From contig JALMLS010000027.1 in NCBI GenBank assembly GCA_038496445.1, positions 124,001 through 188,000 of the forward strand: 64,000 bases of DNA, written 5' to 3'. This document shows, piece after piece, positions 22,701-35,127 of the stretch; positions within the stretch are counted from its first letter, which is position 1, and each line of letters opens with the position of its first letter. The notes below the pieces were generated by a model. That model did not search any database. It had not been told where the DNA came from and saw nothing but the letters and a program-made list of their open reading frames with translations. The stretch comes from Trichosphaerium sp. ATCC 40318 (Eukaryota > Discosea > Flabellinia > Trichosidae). The translations under genes were made by a program, and so were the position numbers.

Positions 22701-24953
22701 ACCTTACGCAAGCGACCTCCTGGAGGTACTGGACGTTTGACTTTTTGTTTAGTAAAAGTACCACTGCCTGTAGTACTTTTATTACCCTTCCTTCTGGGTG
22801 ACTTCACCCTAGGTGACTTCTTCTTCTTACCACTAGTACCGTTTGGTTTTTGTAGGGATTCTTTTTTCGGATTTAACTTTAATTTAGGTACTGGCCGTAT
22901 CAATGGTCGCTTTGGAGGAGCTGCAGCACGTACTGAGCCGTAACTAAAGTCATACATAAGGTTATGAAATTTGACAGGCTGCTGTTTGTACAAAGTTGCT
23001 TAACGTACTTGCTGCTCAAAATATCAACTGGCATGCCTGCATGGGTTGTTTGAGAACGATGTCTGAACGAATTTGAATCAGGAGTCGGTCCAGCATGTCG
23101 CATTGAATGAGAACTTGGTATGATGCGATGAGACAAAGGACCTCTAGGATTATGCCGTGGTAATGGAGGACCCTTTATGGAATAAGCATTCAGAGTAACT
23201 ATACAAAAAAAGTGCGTACGCCCTCCTCAAAGAAAGTTTCTGAACTCCTACTTGAAAGCATAGGATTTGGAGTCACTCTCCTTGAACCAGTAGGTGCCGG
23301 GGTAGACGTAGCACGACATGTTAATTTATAAGCAGAGCTAAGAAGAAAAAAATAAGCAAAAAACCTCCAACTTTGGAAAATACAATATCAATACGTACTG
23401 GTGTTGTGGTGGCGCTGGAGGAGGCTTATTTGGCATCTTCGGTGGCTCTAGTAAAGTATTAGTCAATATATCAATTAGCAGTCCAATTGTGCGTACGGTT
23501 AGAGGGTAACTTAGGAATTTTAGCATTAGATGGCGTTGGTGGAGGTTTACGCGAAGGAGGCGTAGGCGATGGTTCATCAGTCAACTTTGGTGTCTTGGGT
23601 TCTCTCATAGTGGCGCTGAGTGGTGAGGGAAAATACTTAGGGCTTGTCATAGGCCGTGGTGATTTTCTCTTTTTTGTAGATGACCGTTTGGTTTTTTTAA
23701 GTTTTAAGCTTCCAGATTGCCTTTCTCGTTCCAAGCTTGGTGGAGAGGAAAATCTAGCGCCCCTTGCACTATGTGGTCCACTTGATATGCTATCCATTGT
23801 TTTAAACTTTTTGAGCTTTCCAGGCTTTTCTGTTAGCACCTTCCTACTATCTCCTTTACTCGTTTTGCTCTTTGAAATAATTCTATCGCTTTTATCCCGT
23901 TTCTTTGACTTTCGCCCATCTGTTTTCCTTCGCTTAGCTTTCTTGGCGGACGCTGAGTCTTTTGCATTGTCTCTAATTTTTCTATCACGCTTTTCTTTTC
24001 TTTCTTTTTTTGACGGTTTTTCAAGTTTTACATGCTTCTCTGGCTTAGTATCTTCCTCACTCACATCTCCACTAGCTGTATCTGCACTACGTGGACTCAA
24101 AGGCTCATCAGGTGACGGTGGAGGATCACCAACAAATTCTATGAAGCCTACAGCTTGTCCTGTACCAATAACAGATTCATCAGCGTCAACAATATCTTTA
24201 TCTTTCGAGGCTCCTTCTATCGCTTCTAAAGAATGATCTTGTGATATAGTAATCTTTTTTATAGATGGCGCTCTTGATGTTAGCCCTATTAAACTGAATT
24301 AGCGTACACAGCGCTCCAATAATTAATTTGAAGGGTTATACGGTCCAAACAGTCGCCCCATTTTTATGTGGGTCGTTTCATGAAGTAAAAACTTCAACGA
24401 TCAAAATACTCTATAAAGAAAAAATTTCTATTCCTGTACCTTCATTGACGTAAGATAAAAAGCCTTGAGTTCCATCTTGTGTCTTTTTATCATGACCAGA
24501 TATATAATCAATATCTGGTTTTTCTTCTTCTTGTCCATCCTCTATGAATGACATGAAGCCCTTGGCTGGATTTAGCGAGTGTTACGCCAAAATCAAATAA
24601 AAGTGACAGAAAATTAAAAAAACCGATTCCTTCCTTACTTGTGCTCTTGAGTTATCGAATAGATTATCTTTACGTGGCATTGGAGGTGCTATCATGTGTT
24701 CAAGGGATTCTGTTTCATGTCGTAGCAATGAACGCGTCGGGTCAGATCCAGAGCTGTTGTGTGTGGTATCTGTACCATTAGTTTGAGCCCTGGAATTTGT
24801 GAGTTGTTTTAACAAACAAAAACCTCAAGTTCGGCAATCGTACAACATTTGTGCGGTACTATCTAGGTTGCGCGTTATGCCGCGTCTTCGTTCAAGTTTG
24901 GGTTTTTCACTTCTTGTGGGGGAAATGGGTTGATCCGGATCTTCGTTGTACAT
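19721..24953 (-). CDS. Ras guanine-nucleotide exchange factor with long basic N-terminus
   Basis: The C-terminal third is a CDC25-type Ras-GEF domain: STVSSWVATEVINTANPRQR, YSGVLEILNGLNNTSVRRL, and LGLYLSDLTFIKDGN-like sequence then LINWKKMTMIGAVLQRIQF. The end is SPARRAM with TAA 19721-19723. Upstream lies the Ras-GEF N domain (ALVGYLMTTKQ, FFLTLDYFEKTPSKIIKML, HNFINSVELH). The first half is disordered: proline-rich, and strongly basic (KKERKEKRDRKIRDNAK, KSKKRDKSDR). It also holds three short related motifs, AKGFMSFIEDG, TQGFLSYVNE and AVGFIEFVGD. Very many introns, including a GC-AG intron at 21196-21287. The start at MYNEDPDQPIS (24953) is the first plausible ATG; an extra 5' exon is possible. 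The protein would load GTP on a Ras-family GTPase. Confidence 0.82.
21196..21287 (-). other. GC-AG intron (donor GCACGT)
   Basis: On the minus strand the donor is TTCAAG|GCACGTG and the acceptor GGTTTAG|GAAAAT. The phase-0 join gives KFK-ENGFDQDDLQP. The overlapping GT donor would lead to a stop within three codons. Confidence 0.65.
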
Positions 24954-26082
24954 AATAAGCACTGGAGCGTGCTGTGAAATATCTACACTTGCGTCAGCGC
25001 ACTTTCATGTTCAAACAATAAAAAATAACAAACTTATTGTCTAGGTTGCGCTATTCAAAGGCCGAAGTAAATTGGCGTTGGTTTTGTAGTGTTTCTAAGA
25101 TCTTGCCAAAAGAAGTCGCAAACACAAAAAACTGTGTTTACGCTACGTACCTGCTATCTAGGCAATCATCAACCGCGTTTTGATTACCACAGAGTCTGCG
25201 CAAAAAAAAACTACACGTTGGTTCAACTGTAGTCCCTCAAATACACTGCTACTTGGCGTGGCCTTATGTCTAACCACTGTAGTACTAAAGATAGATAAAG
25301 TGCCTTAATACAGTAGTCAATTCATTCTCTTGTTCCAGCAATGCTTCGTGTATTACGCGAACATAAGCCACCATTGAGACTAATAGTGCAAGACAATAAA
25401 TAAACACGCAACAACCACGTTAAAGCAATAATTGTCAAATAACAAACGCACATCGTTGTGTTCTTGCATTTGCACTACTTGTCAGATAATTTGGTATCTT
25501 TATAAAAAAAGTTAGCTGTACAAACTAGCCACTGATCTTTGCCGTGTCGTTCTAAAACGCAAAGCAAGGACCTATAGTTGGTAAATACCAACTGCTATAA
25601 TTGGGATTCGCGTTTACATCTAAAGCGATCATTAAAACAAAGAGCAAATGCCTCACAGAACTATTTTTTGTTTACACGCTGCTTTGAGCAAGCTCCCTTT
25701 TATTGCTAACCGCTTCACTCGGTAGAATCAGAGAATGCCTTGCGCATGCAATTAGCCACATGTTGATGGTACCAATAGTTTTGGCAGTGCGACAGTGACT
25801 ATGAAGAAACAAATTAAACTTTCAGCCCGTTATTGTTTGTTCCCTTCACGTGTCAACATATTCTTTCTTACTATGTTGCTTATTGAGTTCCATGTACGCC
25901 ATCAAAAAGGGAACTGTCGAGAATGAATTTTTTTTTGTTTATTTCTATTATCTACAAGTCAGCTGCCATGACACCCTCAACACCGTAACACATTACAACC
26001 TTGGGTATTTAATCAGTGTAAATGAAAGAGAGTGTATTTTGTTCAACGAAAAAACAGTAAAGAGCTCTTTGTGTGCAAGTTG
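24954..26082. other. Long intergenic region
   Basis: About 1.1 kb between two minus-strand genes. It must hold the promoter of the Ras-GEF gene and the 3' end of the SLC12 gene. TCTAGGTTGCGC-like words occur at about 24863 and 25045, and TCTAGGCAATC at about 25153; they could be remnants of 5' exons of the Ras-GEF gene. No gene is called. Confidence 0.35.
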
Positions 26083-29000
26083 TCAAAGAAAAAGTACCGG
26101 TGGTAAATTGTTTGATAAAATTTCTAGTTCGGAAATAAGGGTATTGCATTCATCTTCATCCAGTTCAGAGCCATCAGCTTTATTTGTTACCAAATCAAAA
26201 ACAGGAAAGAATACAACACCTATTGAGTAGCATAAGAGACCAAGTAATAAGATAAAATTTCGTTTTGCTAAGACTCGACTTCAGCGTACTTGTTGTTTTT
26301 GAATGTTCCTGCATTAGTAAATTCATCGCTTTGTATTGACTAGCTATAGACATTGAACCCAGCTCAACTAGGCTATCAGTAGTGCGATCGTAAAGTTCAT
26401 TAGGAGCGGCTGTAGATGGCGCTGATGCTAAAGACTCAACCTAGAACAAAAAGTTAATTGGTGCACAAACTCACGTGTTCACGTGCTTTAATAACGTCAG
26501 CTGTTATACGCATTTCACTCAGTATACGTTTAAGCATTGTTTTAATTCTATCACAATCTTCTAGCGATTGAGAAATGCCGAGAACTCTGAATTGTGCATG
26601 TTTTACCCAAATATCTAATAAGTGTTTGCTTGTACCGATTAAGATTATGGAAGGAAGTACCTGTTTGTGTGAGAATATGCGCAAGTTGTAGGGTAAAATC
26701 TAGTGTTGATACGATATCATCTTCTAATCGGTGCCCAGGAATCCAAACATCTAACAATAAAACATTAGTTTGTCTTTATTTATTTTGTATTAGTGCACCA
26801 ATTGTCATTCGGTGTTTTTTTGAACGGTATCTTGAAGACGAATGTGAAAATCCAATGATGTGGCTCTTGTCCATGATATCAAAACTTGAAGTCATTAGTA
26901 ACAAATAAAGGAACGTGCGTTGGAATTCTTTTGTTTCATAAAACACGTGAAAGATCACCAAAAAAAACTCAGTGAGGGAGTAAGTACTTACTTCCTGGCT
27001 AATACTATATTCTTTGATAACTTTTTTCCGTAGTTTAATAGTTTGATAAAATCCTTAGTTTCTACATTAGCTTCATCTGATTTTAGACTATCAAGACCCT
27101 CCATAGCTTGTTGATCTTTTGCAAATTTTGGAGGGATTGTTGGAAATCTAAACAAAATTTTAAACTAACTTCTTCACCCAGGATTTTTTTACCCTCTTTT
27201 GCCTTCCATCCCAGCGTTAGCACTTCCCACCAACATTGTTCCATCTAATATACGTTAGATTTCTATGCTAATGTAAATATCCTCTTACCTTTGTTGAGAC
27301 CATTGAAAGGAATGAGAACAGTGTTTGTCTTCATACCACCAATGCCAGCACTCTTGGAATATAATTAAAAACCTCAATATTAATTTATAAATAACAGTAC
27401 CGCCATTAAATTAGCTGCACCAGTAATATACTTGTCGGACATTACAACCTCAGAAAACGCCTTAACATGAGACTCTAGTTAAAAAGTAAGAAAAAAAGGT
27501 AAAGCGTTGCTCATAAAATTTTGCTTTGTGTATGTCTTACTTCTTGTAAATTCCTCTAGTGCCCTATACCTAGTAACCCATTCTGCATAACCACCGCTAT
27601 TTAAAGTAGAAAAAACACTGCCAATGACATAAAGACCTCCTTTTTTTAAATTATTTGCAAAATCGATCAAGGGCAAAGAGTTTGGTATATCATCTACAAG
27701 AAGTAGAATAGAAAGTCTCCAGTTCTAACACAAATAAATAAAACGATAAATCAAAAAGCCTTTTTTCTATTGTGCCAAAAAAAATCACGTGATATTTTTC
27801 AGTTACCTTGACATGTTGTTTTGTCTCTAGACGTAATAAGTACTTTCGTACTTGGTGATAAATTAAAGCTTGGCTTACATCACCCCATAATTGAGACGTT
27901 GCTTGAAAATGAAAGAATGTGGATAGTATTAAAAACACTAAGACAAATACACATGTTAGCATGAAGTTGAATTAATTGAAATAGGAACGGACCTAGAATT
28001 GCAATTCCAGCGTATTCTGGATTGATATAGAACATAGCAGCCATGCAACACAAAGTAGCGAAACCAGCTTTGCAACAGGTTAGAGAAATTGTGCGGGTGA
28101 TGATTCAAGTAACGTACAGGACCACCAAGTATAATAACGGAAACTTGGTCTAAAGTTTGGAGCACCAGAGATTGATAGTAAGAAACAAGCGAAATTTGTG
28201 ATGCCATATGTCAGAAAATAAAACATTGTTACCACTGGAAGAATGATATTAAGTTTTCCTAACATAACAACACACTAAACATAGAAACAAAATATCATCA
28301 GTATCAAGAACATTCAAACCATTCAAAAAAAAAACTCCAACTTTGTTTGATGATAGTTTTAAGTGAATTGAATCCTCATACGTACGAATATTAGTACTGA
28401 TGTTAATAGGACTGCACGTTGTGGTTCATCTCCTTTTTTTGATCCAACAGCGAAAAAACCAATGAATGGAACTAATTTATCTTTTGCAATAGCTTGAAGT
28501 ACACGTGCTCCGCCTTTAAATGAAAAACGTGTTAGGTTTGTTCTTGTGCAATGCAATTTAAAAAATTACCTAGTATTGCGCCTAAAGATGTGCTCATAGT
28601 AGCTGCCCAAACACCAATCATTACAGGCCACTTTGAGTACGATAGTGTCTAAATTCTTCAGTATCATTTTGTATAAGAAGAGTGCTTACTGCAAATAGAA
28701 AGTAGTCACCTGTTAGTGATTCACGTGGTACCGTGAAAGCAAATATGAAAATGAGAGCAGTGTACACAATGAGGGCAGTAGTGATAGCGTATAGTGTACC
28801 CCAAGGAATAGACTTGCCTGGTTTCTAAAACTGAATCAATTTCATCGTTGAAATGCGAACGCTCTATTCAGCTTACCTTTAAATCGCCAGACATGTTAGC
28901 ACCTGCCATAATCCCAGTTACAGATGGGAAAAAGATTGCAAACACAGTTTGAAAGTCTTGAGAGTCAACAAAACCAGGTTTTAGGTTCCTAACAACAGTT

Positions 29001-30061
29001 GCATGTAAATAATTTTTTGTGTTTTCTTGAAAAATGGAATCGTACTTGTCAAACAATTCTTTGCTAAACCCAGCATAGGAAACTTGGAAAGACGCATTTC
29101 TAGGACCAACAGGTTTCAAAGCTGTAGTGTGAAACTCATGTCTGTTTGTAATAAAACTTATAAGCCCTGTAAATATCGCGACCCATAACGCCAAAAATAT
29201 TACAATATATGTCTTAATAAAGAAGTCTGGAATTGGAGTAAATATCAAAGTATAAGTGAACTAACTTACTCGCTCCCAGGAATGCAATTACCGTTAATAG
29301 AGCTAATACAGCACCTGCATATCCCACTACTTCCCAATGCGAGTCAGGGACATCACCAGATGCCTACGAATTGCATTAACAAAGTTAACGTACAAATTGT
29401 TTTTTTCAAAAAAGCACGTGCCGTTATGGCGTCTGCAAATCCTATCAAGTACGATGCTCCACCAAATATATTAGCGACATAAAATACAACACCAATACCA
29501 CCACCAAACTCAGGTCCGAGACAACGACTTATCATGTCTTGAAGAATGAAGGAACAAAACAGAACAATTTAAAGAAAAGTATTTTAGCGTTTGAAAGCGC
29601 TTTTATCATAAATTGCCAAGTGTTTGAGTAGATTTTGTCAAGCGCTATTTTTTCTGCGTGAAAATTCGCGTGTTCAAGGATACAGTATGCGCCACCGCCC
29701 TTTATATGTCCATTCGTAGCGATAGCCGAAAGTGAAAGTGTAGTTAGGTACACAACACCAAAAGCAATAAAGAACATCAATAATGTCATTAACACGCCAG
29801 CTTGGCCCAACATCCAGCTTAAACGCTCAAAAAGAACTACGCCAAAGATACTGAGGCAGCATGGTACATATACGCCCTAAAACCGATTAAATAATGTCCC
29901 TACCGCATCTGTCATACCAAAAAAGTGCCAAGTGCGTTCTTGGCAGATGGAGTGTCAGTATCGCCAATGTCCTCTTTTATAATCAACGTAGTATCGCCTG
30001 CATCACCGTTTACGAGTAGGGTCTCTGTCTCCAGGTCGCCAGAAGACGCTAGAGCTGCCAT
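26083..30061 (-). CDS. SLC12 cation-chloride cotransporter (CIP1/SLC12A9-like)
   Basis: The start is [19 protein letters not shown], a short polar N-terminus. The amino-acid-permease-type membrane domain follows: [56 protein letters not shown], later [15 protein letters not shown]-like sequence, and [15 protein letters not shown]. The C-terminal SLC12 domain has [32 protein letters not shown] and a [13 protein letters not shown] block. The final exon ([10 protein letters not shown] ... [14 protein letters not shown] 26083-26085) resembles the C-terminus of SLC12A9/CIP proteins. Such carriers move chloride, sometimes polyamines, with cations. Introns are numerous; one at 29364-29421 is GC-AG. 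In several introns and at the donor near 26473-26478 the palindrome CACGTG occurs. Confidence 0.88.
29364..29421 (-). other. GC-AG intron (donor GCACGT)
   Basis: On the minus strand the donor is ATAACG|GCACGTG and the acceptor TTCGTAG|GCATCT, phase 0, joining GFADAIT to [10 protein letters not shown]. The GT two bases in would put a stop two codons after the junction. Confidence 0.75.
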
Positions 30062-30587
30062 CTGCCTGATTTAGGTTGGAAAAACACGTCAAGTTTGCTT
30101 AATCTAGTTTGTTGAATCAATGCAAATAGTACTATTTGAAATGTTATTATTATTGCCATGCTTCTCAGCTTCAAGAAATCCACAACGTAGCGAAGATAGC
30201 CACGCCATAACCCGGTTATGCATACTCTATGTTCTGTTGTTCCATAGCAGTGTTTAGCCACTAATCAAGTTCGGTACGCCTTTACTTCTTACATTGAGAC
30301 TAATAGTGTCGTTTGCGACAGAAAAGTAGTTCAGTTTCTTAAACTTCGCTCACAATCTATCTATACACTGACTTTAAGTATCTGTGTTGCTTCACAACCA
30401 TTGGGCACGACCAGAGAACTTTAAACCTTTTTTAAACTAATTTCTCTGCAGTTATTTTTTTTACCGCCAAAAAAACAAGTATCGCGCAACGCTTCTCTAC
30501 AAACGCAGGTACGTCAATCGTTGTATTAGGTAGCAGCATGTTATTTTCCACAGGTTTGAACCTTGTTGTGTACTAAATCGGTATAGG
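30062..30587. promoter_or_regulatory. Divergent intergenic region upstream of the SLC12 gene
   Basis: About 525 bp separate the SLC12 start (-) from a doubtful plus-strand gene. There is no clear TATA box. The region should carry the SLC12 promoter. Confidence 0.3.
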
Positions 30588-31473
30588 ATGGCACAACAGA
30601 ACATAGAGGAACAAAATATACCATTTCCAGCTCAACCAGTAATATGGCAGAATTCAAGGCACGCACTGAACTCTTCTAAAAACTCTTTTTAAGCGCTGCA
30701 CACAATTTTATTTCGTTTTGTACACTGCCTTCGAACGCCATCGCTTGTATTTGTCATACATCTGGGTGACAGTGATGTGTCGGAACTACGCCGTCACTTA
30801 GCATTTAATAACAAAATCTGTTGCGTGTGGGTTGCGGTTATTTGCTTGTGTACGTGAACTTCAAAAGCCAACTTAAAGGTTTGCCACCTTGAGGATGGGA
30901 GCGATGTGGAGGAACTACGCCGCCGCTTAGCATGGACGTGCGACATACTGCAAATTCGGCAGAAGTCGGGAACGTAGATACCGAACTGATGGAGCCGTCG
31001 TTTTTCTTGAGTTTTCAGTGGAGTTACTTTTAAAAACCAAAAAAATAGAATTTGCAAGCGGCCGCCAAGTTCTGTCTTTTTGATTTTTATTCCTCCGTGC
31101 TTTCCAACTTACCGTTATTTAGACCCTTTGTTTAGCGGTGATAACTGCTAAAAATAAAGAGCTTGCCGACAAAGACAAACTGCTTGCTGACCAGAGTCTT
31201 TTAATAGATAAACAAGATGTTAAAATAACAGCACTACAAAAGATAGTAAAACAGGGCCAAGACGATTTGAGCAACGCCTCTCAAACTGCTGAAGATCTTC
31301 AACGCGAACTTGACGAAGAAAGAGGGGTCAAACGGGAGCTAGAAGAAGACCTAAACGAAAGTAGAGGAGATTATAAACGACAGAAGAATGACATGGCCTA
31401 TATTTTTCAAAAAATAAATGAGTGTAACTATGGACTTGCGTATAAGCGCGCAGATAAGTCGCTAAACCCTTAA
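30588..31473 (+). CDS. Doubtful multi-exon gene with coiled-coil C-terminus
   Basis: A possible first exon (MAQQNIEEQNIPFPAQPV) is followed by two exon-like stretches with a repeated motif, SDVSELRRHLA near 30773 and GSDVEELRRRLAW near 30905. The clearest part is 31138-31470: over 100 residues of heptad-like coiled coil (KELADKDKLLADQSLLIDKQ ... LQRELDEERGVKRELEEDL), then KINECNYGLAYKRADK and TAA. The phases of the middle exons do not join cleanly to the coiled coil, so this may be two genes, a decayed gene or a mis-drawn model. The N-repeat plus coiled-coil layout recalls MSV199/BRO-type proteins of large DNA viruses, but no diagnostic domain is visible. Confidence 0.35.
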
Positions 31474-31792
31474 ATTGTAATCCAAAAATAAATAAGATGG
31501 CCTTAAATTTTGTGTTGCATGGATGGTTAGGTTCTTTGTATTGAATAAAGGCAAATGTGCCGAGAATTTAGTGGCAGTAAAATCCTATGGTAACGGTTTA
31601 TTTATCACTTTTCTCGACTTTGTGAGAACCCTTAAAAAGCGTTTTGTCGGAAATAGTTGACGATAAGTATTGTTCGTATCATTCAAGTCTGCAACAGGTT
31701 TGGCAGAAGTATCAAAGTACAAGATCTTGCAACAACTAACAGAGACAGGATTTTTATTTTATTTTTTTGTTCTGTATTTTTCTTATCCGTTC
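31474..31792. other. Convergent 3' region
   Basis: About 320 bp between two converging genes. It has an AATAAA-like word near 31487 for the plus-strand gene. Nothing else is seen. Confidence 0.3.
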
Positions 31793-34700
31793 TTAACGTG
31801 TTGCCATTGTTGCTGTCTCAGATTCGTTACATATGTGGTTATAAGCATACGGATCCTTAGGCTTGTTCCTCCACATGATGTAAATCATTTTTATCTTCTT
31901 CAGAGTCATATTCGCTACCGTTCCAGTGTTGAAAATTATCGTCAGCATGAAGAGCATCGCCGTTATTAATCCAATTCTTGAATAATATAGACCATCATAC
32001 TCATCAAACAACTCTTGGTTGCTGTACAAACTTATCTTCAACCTAAGATAAAACGTCGTATTCAAGAGCTTCAGAATAGATTCGTGGCAAAACAAAGCAA
32101 CGTACGTTGGTCTAAAATGAGTGTAATATAGCGGTGGATAATCGCAACAAGGTTGAGCCACACCTGTTTTGATGGGCGGCTTTGCAGTGAGTCCAATGTA
32201 GCCTTCAACAATTCATGAGTATCTTGGGGGAGTCTTTTTTGTACCATCTAGTTGCTTTCGTCTGTATCCTTCTATAGTTCTTACAACACCTGTAGTAACT
32301 ATTGTAACTTGATGACTAACAGATGGCATGTATTCTTCTCTGTCAGTAAGCATGTGTACGGAAACAGAAGTGGCTTAAAAATAGCAATTTAGTGAAGAAA
32401 AGTTACAATTATATCTTAGCGTACGATGACTACATAATGTTTTAGCAGTAATTTCTATGTATGAATAGTATACATCGCAGTTTCCTAACCCAATTTCTAT
32501 AATCCTAGTATCCACAGAAGTCACAAAAGAAACACTAAACATGAGTTATGGAAAGTTGTGAAAAGTTTATTCCCGATTGTCAGTAAGCTGGGAGTACCTC
32601 TTGGTGTCTTTATTGAAACCTAATGTATTATTTTTATAGTTTATAAACGCATAAGCTTCAATAGAGCACTCTGGAACGAATACAAACAAGTCTTTCCTGT
32701 AATAAAACGAATAAGAAAAAACAAAGAAAAAAGAAGCAATTCAAAAATTACCAAGTAACAGTGATGTTCATCGTTGTATTCCTGTAAGAGTTTATAACTC
32801 AGTTTACGTAGATTATATCTTGACGTACTGTCTCATTGCATCATAGTACTTATATACATCATCAGTACGAAATAAAGCCTCTGTATTCCGTGACGTCCTT
32901 GTTCTTCTTGAATTCGCACAATCATGTGTATCATTGAACAAAAAAGGAGTTGGTTTGAAGTCATAGAAAACGTGAATCTCAGCAGCGACAGCCAAAAAGA
33001 AAACTGCAACCATAGTAATTGTTATCAATCCACCAGTAACATCACCAACCCAGTTCGGTTTCAAACCCTGAAATCCGTAAATCTGCTTGTTTGTATCAAG
33101 AGCCCTTATAACTCTCACAAACATGCTTTCTTTGCATCCACAGTTTAATAGAATAGCAGCAGCGCCACCAATAGTGATTACTATTAACACTAGCCCAATA
33201 CAAATAGAAAGGAAAATAGGAGGATGAAGGTTCAGAATTTCTTTAATAAATTGTTGCTGTACTGCTTGTTCCAAAGTGGATTCGAAAGGATAGAAAGAAG
33301 CTGTTGATATCTTGGGAGCAATAATAGGTACACGTGTTCCTCCACCACAAATTCTATGTTTTGGACAACGCAAGCAAGAAGACGAACCGTGCTTAGGTTG
33401 ATAAGTCCCATAAGGACATAATAGACATGGTCCTAAGTCACCATTGTTTTTGTATGTTCCAGGAGGACAAAGAAGCAGATCTGATGTATCTCTATAATAT
33501 TTCCCAGGTGGCACTGGTATAACCCACGTGGAAAGGTTGAGTGTCTTTGAGTTGTATAGCTGTATTCTATCATTTTCGGGAAACATCATTAACCACTCTA
33601 CGTCGGGTGGTGTATATACGTTAGGCGTGATGGTTTCTATACTCAAGGATGTCGGTCCGTCAGTGTAAATCTTTAAAGAACCGTTAGTTATGAATTAAAT
33701 AAAGCAAAACAAATCCAGAAAATTAGAAGATAAGTTTACAGTTCCCAGCTCGTTTTTCAAAGGAGAACTTTATGTTGTTTTTTTTTTCGTACCCTCTTAA
33801 CAGTTGACGTTTTACCAAGTATTTCATTACTAATCAGAGCGTAAAGGCATGACGTATTGTATGGTGTTTCAAACCCACATGAAGCGTAGTTATAAGACAT
33901 TACACCTTTAGCATTTGCTAGCTCACAACCAAGTATTGGAGATGGCTTTATGTCATTCCAGAAATTTGTCGGTTTTACCTTAACGCCACCAACACCCTCT
34001 TTGAAGCGAAAAGACATACTGTTATTGTACGGAGAAATGATGCCACCAACAACGTCGCCAGCCGGAACGGGAGTACTGCTCACAACGACCACGTTGTTTT
34101 CGAAAAGAACACTCGCTGTTAACACCAGGTTATCATACACTACCTAAAGTTGCTTAACTTCGTTGATGCGCAACATGTAGTACTTGTACTACGTGACCAC
34201 TGAAGGTTATTGCAAGTGGTTTTGAGCTTGTTTTAATCTCTTCTCCATACGGAACAAAGAAATCTGTGTCACCGAAATTGGAGGTGTTGTAGAAAGCCAA
34301 TCCAAGTGTAGTGTCAGCTACTAAGATATCTCCTGATACTGCCATGTACCAAAGAAAGTACCCGTATTTCGTTGTCTAAAGAAATGTGAAAAAACGAAGG
34401 AGGAGGTGCAAGGCTGTTCGTACGTTAGTGATAGTGTATGAACCGAAAAACTCCAACGAGTGTTCGTTAATCTGGTATCCTGAAATAGTTTGGCTATCAC
34501 TGGTAAAGAACACGAACCCCTCCGTAACCGCTAGCATACTTGCCACTTCAGAGGCGTTTGGAAGAATTGCGCACGTGGGTGGATCAAAAGTCCTAAAAGC
34601 CGATAATTGTTAGCACTTTTAATACGCTTTCATTCGATTTAAAGTGGTGTCACGTGCGGCCAAGTGTTTAACCTTGTTTTGAGTACTTACCCGGCAACTA

Positions 34701-34893
34701 TTGCTGGAGCAACAGGCATGTATTCAACCAAGGCTGCGTATGTATTCTCAGATACAGCAAAAGGATTATCATCGTTAATATTGTAATTAAGGATAGACGC
34801 CGGTAGTTTACAGTAGACCTCGTCAGCTTTTAATGTACATATCAACGAGAGGAAAGTAATCGAGACGAGTAACAAAGGAGTCGAATAGGACAT
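31793..34893 (-). CDS. Secretory-pathway multi-pass membrane protein with Cys-rich ephrin-receptor-like repeats
   Basis: The start MSYSTPLLLVSITFLSLICT is a signal peptide. The large ectodomain has segments such as VSGDILVADTTLGLAFYNTS and VVGGIISPYNNSMSFRF with propeller-like periodicity. Then come two Cys-rich units: LCPPGTYKNNGDLGPC and LCPYGTYQPKHGSSSCLRC, the GCC2/GCC3 (ephrin-receptor-like) motif. A first membrane helix follows (IFLSICIGLVLIVITIGGAA), then a Cys loop, a second helix (GLITITMVAVFFLAVAAEI), another external segment and a last helix (RIGLITAMLFMLTIIFNTGT). The C-terminus NESETATMATR stops at TAA 31793-31795. Similar large Cys-rich surface proteins are common in protists. 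The exact function is not known; a role in adhesion or sensing is inference. Confidence 0.7.
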
Positions 34894-35127
34894 CACATGG
34901 ACGTTTGTGCTACACAAAATTGCATTAACTTAAGCAACGTGTAACTTCACGAATTCACAGAAGAGTACGCTTAACAACGGCTTATAAAAACTTTGTATTG
35001 TTGGTACATGATGTGTTTGAGAGAATTGTTCTAGCATGGAAAGAAATAAAGCGTATATAAGGTTGTCACATGGTTTTTTGTTTTACTATTTTACAACAAG
35101 TTTTTTTACACTGATACTGACATTTTA
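34894..35127. other. Intergenic spacer between minus-strand genes
   Basis: It holds the promoter of the membrane-protein gene and the 3' end of the Wee1-like gene. No specific element is recognised. Confidence 0.3.

Noticed and set aside
23487-24236. Long plus-strand frame of 249 codons
   Set aside because: It is antisense to the basic, Ser/Pro-rich N-terminal exons of the Ras-GEF gene; the minus frame continues into splice-joined exons, the plus frame has no family signal.
25850-26230. Plus-strand frame of 126 codons beginning with a signal-like segment
   Set aside because: Its second half is exactly antisense to the last exon of the SLC12 gene, whose family-typical end (NNLPPVLFL) is on the minus strand.
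25372-30312. A 17-base word shared by 25374-25390 and about 30293-30309, both upstream of minus-strand genes
   Set aside because: A single match of this length is near chance in 64 kb of AT-rich DNA.
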